Assembly (NCBI RefSeq): GCF_963678635.1
Contig: NC_087067.1
Coordinates: forward strand, 58,882,487-58,946,486
DNA from: Symsagittifera roscoffensis
Lineage: Eukaryota; Xenacoelomorpha; Acoela; Convolutidae
Direction: 5' to 3'
DNA: 64,000 nucleotides
The notes beneath the pieces are model-generated. The model was not told the DNA's origin. It did not search any database and saw only the letters and a program-made list of their open reading frames with translations. The number at the start of each line of letters is the position of its first letter. Position 1 is the first letter of the stretch. This document shows positions 57,219 to 64,000 of the stretch, in pieces. Made by a program: the position numbers and the translations under genes.

Positions 57219-60200
57219 GGACGTTGAAGTTATTATCGGACAAGACTACTACCACGCCGTTAGACCTATTGAGTTCATCTTGGGAGATGATGAAATCTAA
57301 CCGTGTTCCATTCGCCTACCGACAGGTTGGGTCATAAGTGGTCCGTTGCCGCCGTCTGTTAATTCTACTTCTTCGTGTTTCAAGTGTGTTGTTGAAGATT
57401 CTTCTCTGACCGACCAGATAAAATCCTGGTACGAGTTGGAATCGTATGGTGCTTTCAAACAAGTCGATGCCCGTTCCGCCGCGGATAAACATGCTTTATC
57501 CATCCTCAATTCTGAAACCGTTCACAATGGCGAAAGATACATTGTGCCTATGCTTTGGATTGATAGTAATGTCAGTCTACCAAACAATTTTTACTCGTCA
57601 CTCGTCCAATTTAAATCATTGGAGAGAAGGTTAAGTAAAGACCCTGAGCTGCGCGAAAGATACGCAGAAACAATTAGAGAGGACATTAGGAAAGTCTATG
57701 TCGTTACCGTCGAACCGCATGATCCACGTAAGCGTTCCGATCGCGAGTGGTATCTTCCGCACCATCCCGTCGTAAATCCGAATAAGCCGGGTAAGGTGCG
57801 CCGAGTCCTTAATGGGGCTTCTAAGTTTCATGGCACATCCTTAAATAAGTCCTTATTGGTGGGTCCTGACCTACTCCAAAAATTAATTTTTGTGCTTTTG
57901 CGATTCCGTCAACATAAGTACGCCGTCTCCGCGGATATAGAGGGTATGTTCCTACAGGTAGGAGTCCTTGCCCGCGATCAAATTTCGCTCCGTTTTTTGT
58001 GGCGGGAGGATACCACTTCCGATGTGGTAGTTCATCAGTACACTCGCCATATATTCGGCGCACGGGATTCGCCTACGTGCGCCAATTTCGCGTTGCAAAA
58101 AACAGCAACTGATAATATGTCCACATACCCTGAGGCCGTCTCAGTCGTAAATGAAAAATTTTACATGGACGATTACTTGGATTCATTCGAGAACGTTACC
58201 CAAGCAATTAAAACTAGTCGCGATTTGGTTTCCTTACTAAAATTGGGAGGATTTAATTTGACTAAATTTGTCAGTAATGCTGATGAAATCACTTCAGCAA
58301 TGAACCTCGAGGAATCCGAAACCTCATCTTCACCCATCAAGGAAATATGTAACGGTGCCGAACAATCATCACACGTCTTAGGTCTTAAGTGGGACCATGT
58401 GAAAGACACATTGGTTGTTAGCAGAGGCGTGGATCGTCCTCTCGATAAAGCAATAACTCAACGAACCGTCTTGAGTTTCGTCTCTTCTGTGTTTGACCCT
58501 GTTGGGTTAGTAGCTCCATACACAGTTAGGGCCCGTCTTTTACTGAAAGATATTTGGAAAATCAGTGGTCAAAGTTGGGACGAAAAATTGCCAGAAGACA
58601 TAAGACATAAGTTTCTCGAGTGGCACTCCGGTCTCCCTCTCTTAGGGCAATTGACTATTCCCCGTTGTTACTTCACAGAGCTTGTTGATCAAATTGAGCT
58701 CCACATGTTCGGTGATAGCTCGCAGGACGTTTTCTGTGCTGTTGGATTTTTGCGTGCGCGACTCGCGAGCTCGCATAAAACTCAAATATCCTTCATCTTT
58801 TGTAAAGCTCGCGTTGCGCCCATGAAAGCGCTATCTGTACCGAAGCTAGAGCTTCAAGCTGCTCTGCTCGCCACACGACTAAAAGATGATACACTGACCG
58901 CCCTTACCGTCTCTATTAATCATGTCTTTATGTGGACAGATAGTACAACAGTTTTGCAGTGGCTAAACTCCACTGAAAAATTACCTGTATTCGTCGCTAA
59001 TCGTGTCGGCGAAATCCTCGAGTCGGCCACTATTGATGAGTGGCACCATGTTCTGAGCGGCGATAATCCAGCTGATACCGGTACGCGGGGGGTTTCTTCG
59101 GAAGCCCTCAAGGATAGCAGCTGGGTTATTGGTCCGAGCATTCTCAGAACTACTGATTGGCCGTTTATACCCGACGAACGCGTAATCAATAAAATTCGTT
59201 TGAAGGGTCCTTCTTGTGATGTTGATAATTGCTTGGAGACATCATCTTCCTTCGTCACCGATGTCACATCAATCAAACATCCCGAACACGGGTTCAATTG
59301 GGAAAGGTTCAGTTCCTTTACAAGATATAAACGAGTAGTCGCTTTTATGTTGAGGATGTTGCCTTCACATAAGCATTTTCATGGTAAGGACTTACGAATC
59401 ACCGACCCCACTGAACTTGATATTGCAGAAAGCAAACTGATTCATCTTGCTCAGATGGAATCCTTTCCCGTTGAGTTAAAAGCACTCACCGCTGGCAAAA
59501 CTATTAAGAATAGTAGTAAAATTGCCACATACTCGCCATTTATTGGTCCCGCTGGAATCATTCGTTCCACCGGACGGATTGTGCGCTTAGTTGATACCGA
59601 GTTTGATACTAGGCACCCAATAATACTCGACGCCCGACGTACCTTAGTTCGTTTGTTGGCCCGCAGCCTCCACCATAAGCATTTTCATCAAGGATTAGAT
59701 TACATGCGCTCCGTTTTAAAAATGAGATATGCAATACTTGGGTTGCGTCGACTACTTCGGTCTATCGAAAATCAATGTGTGACATGCCGTAAACGCAAAG
59801 CAAGCACCATCCAGCCAATTATGTCCGATTTACCGGTCAAACGTCTCGGATAAAGCAACCACCCTTCAATCATACGGGTGTGGATTACTTTGGACCGCTT
59901 TACGTTCCGGTTCGCAGAAGCACGGAAAAAAGATGGGGATTTCTTTTTACTTGCCTCACCACCAGGGCTGTACACCTTGAGATTGTACCGTCTCTGGACA
60001 CCAGTTCGTGTGTCATGAGCATTGAACGGTTCGTTGCGCGCCGTGGTACGCCAAGCACAATCTGGTCGGATAATGGCACGAACTTCGTTGGTGCGGAAAA
60101 GGAATTACTTGCCTGCATCAAGAGCTGGAATGGCATGGCTCCCACCATTTTTGCACATAAAGGTGTTACTTGGAAATTTAACCCGCCAGGCGCACCCCAT

Positions 60201-60809
60201 CATGGCGGCTCCTGGGAACGCCTCGTCCGAAGCGTGAAGCGCGTGCTGTACGATATCCTAGGCAGTAGGCGAGTCACTGAAGAGGTGTTAGGAACAACAC
60301 TCTGCTTAGTTGAACAGGCTTTGAATTCGAGGCCAATCACTCCCGTTAGTACCGATTCACGTGAGTTAGAAGCGTTAACCTCAAACCATTTTTTGCTTGG
60401 ACAACATGCCACAAGCTTTCCTTCGCTTGTACCCGGGGAGCACTTCGATCACAAGAAAAGGTACGTGCGAGCGCAGTCATATGCTAACGCGATTTGGTCT
60501 CGTTGGCTTCGGGAATATGTTCCCTCGCTCAATAAGCGTGTCAAGTGGCACACTCATTCTGACTTCACTCTTAAAACAGGCGATCTCGTGTGGGTGATTG
60601 AGCCCGATAGTCCGCGTGGGTACTACCCTCTCGCCCGAATCGTCAAGCTAAACTACGGACAGGACGGTTGCGCCCGATCCGCCCTTGTCAGGACCGCAAC
60701 CCGTGAAGTCACGCGGCCGACCGTTAAGCTCGCTCCGGTTCTTCCTTCTTCAGGGGGGAGGATGTTGCAATGCAAATGTAGAATAAAACAAGAGTATAGA
60801 TGCATATAA
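57207..60809 (+). pseudogene. BEL Pol: protease remnant, RT, RNase H, integrase
   Basis: The frame containing YEDVEVIIGQDYYHAVRPIE is only the end of the DUF1758-type protease; its Asp-containing active loop is missing, lost at the joint with Gag. A TAA at 57298-57300 then interrupts an otherwise open frame to 59853. RT shows the palm segment VSADIEGMFLQVGV and active site FYMDDYLDSF (near 58160). RNase H shows HMFGDSSQDVFCAV and FMWTDSTTVLQWL. The integrase zinc region (HHKHFHQ ... CVTCRKRK) precedes a one-base loss near 59850. The core then follows with Asp in VDYFGP, Asp in WSDNGTNF and Glu in GSWERLV. The frame ends at 60809, inside the 3' LTR. Few lesions suggest moderate age. Confidence 0.9.
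60751..60762 (+). other. BEL polypurine tract
   Basis: AGGGGGGAGGA directly before the 3' LTR start at 60763 is a standard plus-strand primer site. Confidence 0.75.
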
Positions 60810-61220
60810 AATAAGCACAGTTGGCCAAGCGGACTAAGACAAAGTAAGCTAACGCCGATTATATGTGTGAAATAACAGTTGACGTAGGTTCGAGTCCCCC
60901 ACCTGCCCATGTATTAATATACTAAAAAAAGGGGGTTACATCCTATTTTAACTGTTTTTTGGTTCTAATTCGGTTCAGCCTTGATTAAGTTTGACCGCCA
61001 AAAAGAGCAATTTGTCTCAAGGACATTACCGACCGGTTCTTGTGGCTAGCTTGCGCCGATTTGTACCAAAAACTGACAGATGCTAAAAATGTTGTATGAT
61101 GTCCTGATCAATAGAAAAATACCGAAAATTATCTTTTGCTTGAGTTATTTACCGATAAATATCTCTTATTAATTTACGAATTTGGATTCAATTATTTTCG
61201 TTTGGAGATTAGCGAGCATA
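60763..61220 (+). repeat. BEL 3' LTR
   Basis: Copy of 52042-52495. Differences cluster near 60895 (B-box end), 60930, 60955 and 61165. It is followed by TTTTG. Confidence 0.85.
60815..60909 (+). other. tRNA(Leu/Ser)-like sequence in the 3' LTR
   Basis: A-box-like TGGCCAAGCGGACTAAG and a perfect B-box GGTTCGAGTCC (60887-60897), 95 bases overall, followed by CACCTGCCCA. The extended middle fits a type II tRNA layout. The acceptor ends (GCACAGT and the CCTGCCCA end) do not pair, so it is tRNA-derived rather than a working tRNA gene. Confidence 0.5.
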
Positions 61221-61232
61221 TTTTGTTCAAAC

Positions 61233-61403
61233 GGATACTGGTTGTCCTGGTCGGCAAGCTGTTTTTATTCTTTTTGTGACTTGTGCTTAATATACATTTT
61301 TAGTTCTGGATACAGAGTATCCTGGTACGCTTGATATTTCTACCTTCTACTTCTTAGCAGTTTTTGTTCAATTGACATTACTTTTACCGGATACCGGGTA
61401 TCC
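61233..61403. repeat. Three palindromic GGATAC...GTATCC motifs at ~75-81 bp spacing
   Basis: GGATACTGGTTGTCCTGG at 61233, GGATACAGAGTATCC at 61308-61322 and GGATACCGGGTATCC at 61389-61403, each followed by TGGT. The last two are perfect 6-bp stems with a 3-base loop. They lie between the BEL element and the 3' side of the LINE. Confidence 0.7.
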
Positions 61404-61473
61404 TGGTTTGTTGCTGAAGTCTAATATATCCTTGTAGTTTTTATCAGAAGGGGCAATTTGTATTTCTTATCTT

Positions 61474-64000
61474 TCATACTACCCATGACACAAATGTTTG
61501 CAAGTTGATTTTCCATGGCGTCGATGATTTTGAATATGCACCACGAATAACCGCAGTATCATACTTAAGCCTTGCAATGTTGGTTGATACAAAAACGCCA
61601 CGCCAATTGTTAATCTGTAATATGTTTCTTGAAGGTTGTAGCGAGGGACAACTGAAAATTAGGTGTTCGAATTCTAATTTACCTATAGAAACATTCGGGG
61701 GCATTCTCAAGAAATTAAAACCACCGCTTTTCTCGATCTTTAAAAACAGCGTACGCAAATTTATAAAGAAATTTTTTTCCCATACATCAAGCATTGAAAT
61801 TTTCCAAACTTTGCCTGTAAATTTAATCAATTCTTCTTCTGAACAGAGGTAACGGTTTGCAGCAAAATACAAGCGGGAAATTGCAGCTCGATGAAAACTA
61901 TAGTTTTGTAAGCAGAAATAAAAAATATCTCGCGATTTTGTCTGTATTGTTGTAATTAAACTGCTATTGGTAATGTTTGAAATTAATGCAAAATCACTTG
62001 AACTTATTTCAATAGAGATGTTCGTTTTTCTCATAAAATTTTTGAATTCTTTTGGTAAAATAAAATCTGTTTGTAACAAACTATTTTGATCTGACAAATC
62101 AGAAGCGAAGAAATTAATAATTTTCAGTCTAAAAAATTAAGTTGTAGGCATGGTAAGCCTACCCCACCATCTAAGATGGGATGATATAAAATTTCTTTCC
62201 GTATGTCGAGTCTGCTTAATTTTTTCAATTCTGTATTCAGTAATTCTTGGCATTTATTAACAGTATCCATTTTAACTGTAGTATGACGAGCACAGTGAAA
62301 AATTTTAGGGAGAACACAAACTGACAGTGTTGATGATTTGGCTCCGCGATGTTTTTGAATTTGAGAACTCAACAATAGTTCAATATTTTCAACTTTTTGG
62401 GAAGTGTAAAACAAAAAACCAAGTATTTTTGTTTCCTTGACTGTTTTATAGGTTGATAAATCAGTTATGGAAAGCTTTTCACTTTTACTTATATTAACCA
62501 TCATTTGAGTTTTTTTGCAAAATGTTTCGATTAAGCGAAACCACCTGTCAATACATCGGATTTTGATAAGTCAAATTATGTCGTCTTCATATGAAATTAG
62601 TTTGGGGCACAATAACCCGAAACCTTCAATTGCTTCTGTAGATTCATTTGCTTGAAGAAAGGGTTCGATAAAAATAATGAATAAAAATGCAGAAAAAAGG
62701 CAACCTTGTCTCACACCGCTATGAATTTCGAAGCTGGCTGATAAAAAACCATTTATCTCAATTACTACTTATGAGTCTAAATACAAAGTTTCAATAGCTC
62801 TAACTGAAAACTCAACAAGGTTCAACCCTTTCAAAATTTTGATGACAAGTGATCTGTCATCTCTATCAAATGCTTTAGAGAAGTCTAATTTTACAGCACA
62901 TGAACCTTGGTTCGCCAATCGTTCTGGAGTAATCGCTTTTTTCAACTTTCGTATTGCTGTATGCATTTGTCTTCCAGGCAAATACGTGTGCTGATGGTTT
63001 TTTACAACTTTGCAGAAGTCTTTTTTATTTCTATTACAGATTACATGGGCAAAGATTTTCGCTTCAGTATTCATGAGACTGATTGGGCGAAAATCTTGTA
63101 CTGCTATGGCATTTTCAGATTTCGGGAGCAGTTTGATTATTGCTAAATAAAAACCGTTTGAAAGTTTTCCACCATTATCAAAATGATTAAAAACTTTAGC
63201 TTAAATTGATCGAAACTCATCCGTGAAAGTTTTATATAGCTGAGATGTGAGGCAGTCTGGTCCAGGCGAGCTTTTCAAATTCAATTTGCTTATAACCAAG
63301 TGAATTTCAACTTCTGTAAAATAATTATAGCCATCATTCTCATTATTTTTGAGCTTATTTTTTTGATAAAAATGTCGTTAGTAGTTGATCGGAGTCTGTT
63401 GTAGATTTATTTGAAAAAATATTTGAAAAGTACTTTCGAAATTGATTAAGAATATCCTCATCCGTATGATAAACGTTCCGATCCACTTGAATTCGCTTGA
63501 TTGAGTTAACTGTGTTCCTTGAGGTCCATTGACTACACAATTTGGGCACACCCTCAAATGTATAGCTGAGAGTTTTCCGAATTTTTCGATAATCTAAAAA
63601 ATCTTTTTCCTTGAAAACTTTTTGAAGATGTTACAGCACCAAATGATATTTTTCAATCAAAAGAGGGTTCGGACCTTTTCCGCTGTGAATGCAGTCTCTG
63701 AGAACATTTTCGTGATAATTCAATGTTTTAAGGTCTTTCTGATCTACACGCTTTTTGTTCTCTTGAATAAACCTCAGAAGGTCACGAAAAATGTGCTTAA
63801 AGTTTTTGTAATAACTTGGTGATTCATTTTCAAATTTTTTTTTTAGATCATCACGAATTAAGCTGGCGTTGTTTTTAAAAATTTCTCCATTTAATTTCCA
63901 GTAGCTAGGACCGCGGTGATACAAGTTAGATAGTTAACAGACGCTTAACAAAAACGTGTAAGAGCAAATGATCAGAAACTGATATTTGAGTGCTTTGCAT
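61474..64000 (-). mobile_element. Non-LTR retrotransposon (LINE, L1/Tx1-like) RT, decayed, 5' end outside window
   Basis: From 63924 down: the endonuclease-RT linker (CIHSGKGPNPLLIEKYHLVL at its end), a segment with YHTDEDILNQFRKYFSNIFS, then RT motifs TYLPGRQMHTAI, CAVKLDFSKAFDRDD (near 62850), RQGCLFSAFLFIIFIEPF (near 62690) and the active site as YEDD (near 62590), where the usual form is Y/F-A-D-D. The thumb has DGGVGLPCLQLN near 62150. The last 207 codons (62097-61474) are open and hold EFEHLIFSCPSL, resembling the C-terminal Cys/His motif of L1-type elements. Stops lie near 62570, 62770, 63200 and 63560. No poly-A tail was found at the 3' side. Confidence 0.75.

Larger units (their letters stand above)
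52042..61220 (+). mobile_element. BEL/Pao LTR retrotransposon, near full length (9.2 kb)
   Basis: Two LTRs (52042-52495 and 60763-61220) flank gag-pol in BEL/Pao order: Gag, protease remnant, RT, RNase H, integrase. TTTTG on both sides (52037-52041 and 61221-61225) is a candidate 5-bp target duplication. About fifteen differences between the LTRs were seen by eye, so the insertion is not new. It is a single copy in the window and is not part of the polymerase/gypsy array. Confidence 0.9.

Overview
The window is eukaryotic, non-housekeeping DNA from an AT-rich metazoan genome, probably an invertebrate. It is made almost wholly of decayed mobile elements and an endogenous viral element, and no intact host gene was recognised. 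The host call rests on element types (Polinton/adintovirus-like genes, a Ty3/gypsy element, a BEL/Pao element and a LINE) and is not a species identification.

Positions 1-18899 hold two long direct copies (1-8292 and 11195-19522, about 11.2 kb apart, nearly identical by eye) of a Polinton/adintovirus-type region. It carries a protein-primed family-B DNA polymerase (plus strand), a packaging ATPase (minus strand, 8887-9903) and several unrecognised small genes. It also has two well-marked candidate promoters: three 60-bp repeats with TGACGTCA-type sites plus a TATA box before the polymerase, and three CArG boxes in a divergent intergenic region. All viral genes longer than about 130 codons are broken. 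No polymerase copy keeps motifs A, B and C together.

From about 14.4 to 42.8 kb the polymerase segment alternates with inverted 3' fragments of one gypsy family in head-to-tail order. Units are called A-F. By diagnostic residues they pair as A/B, C/E and D/F, so C+D (21546-32345) and E+F (32346 to about 42850) form a higher-order repeat of about 10.6 kb. The last unit runs into the most complete gypsy copy (40176-48724, minus strand: Gag, protease, RT, RNase H, integrase, and a C-terminal tail resembling a macro domain).

Positions 48990-49556 are a 63-bp minisatellite. A stretch without recognised genes follows to 52036. A BEL/Pao retrotransposon (52042-61220) then has both LTRs, a candidate 5-bp target duplication, a PBS, a polypurine tract and a tRNA-like sequence inside each LTR. 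Its Gag-Pol is broken by a few stops and frameshifts and lacks the protease active site. The right end (61474-64000) is a minus-strand LINE reverse transcriptase cut by the window edge.
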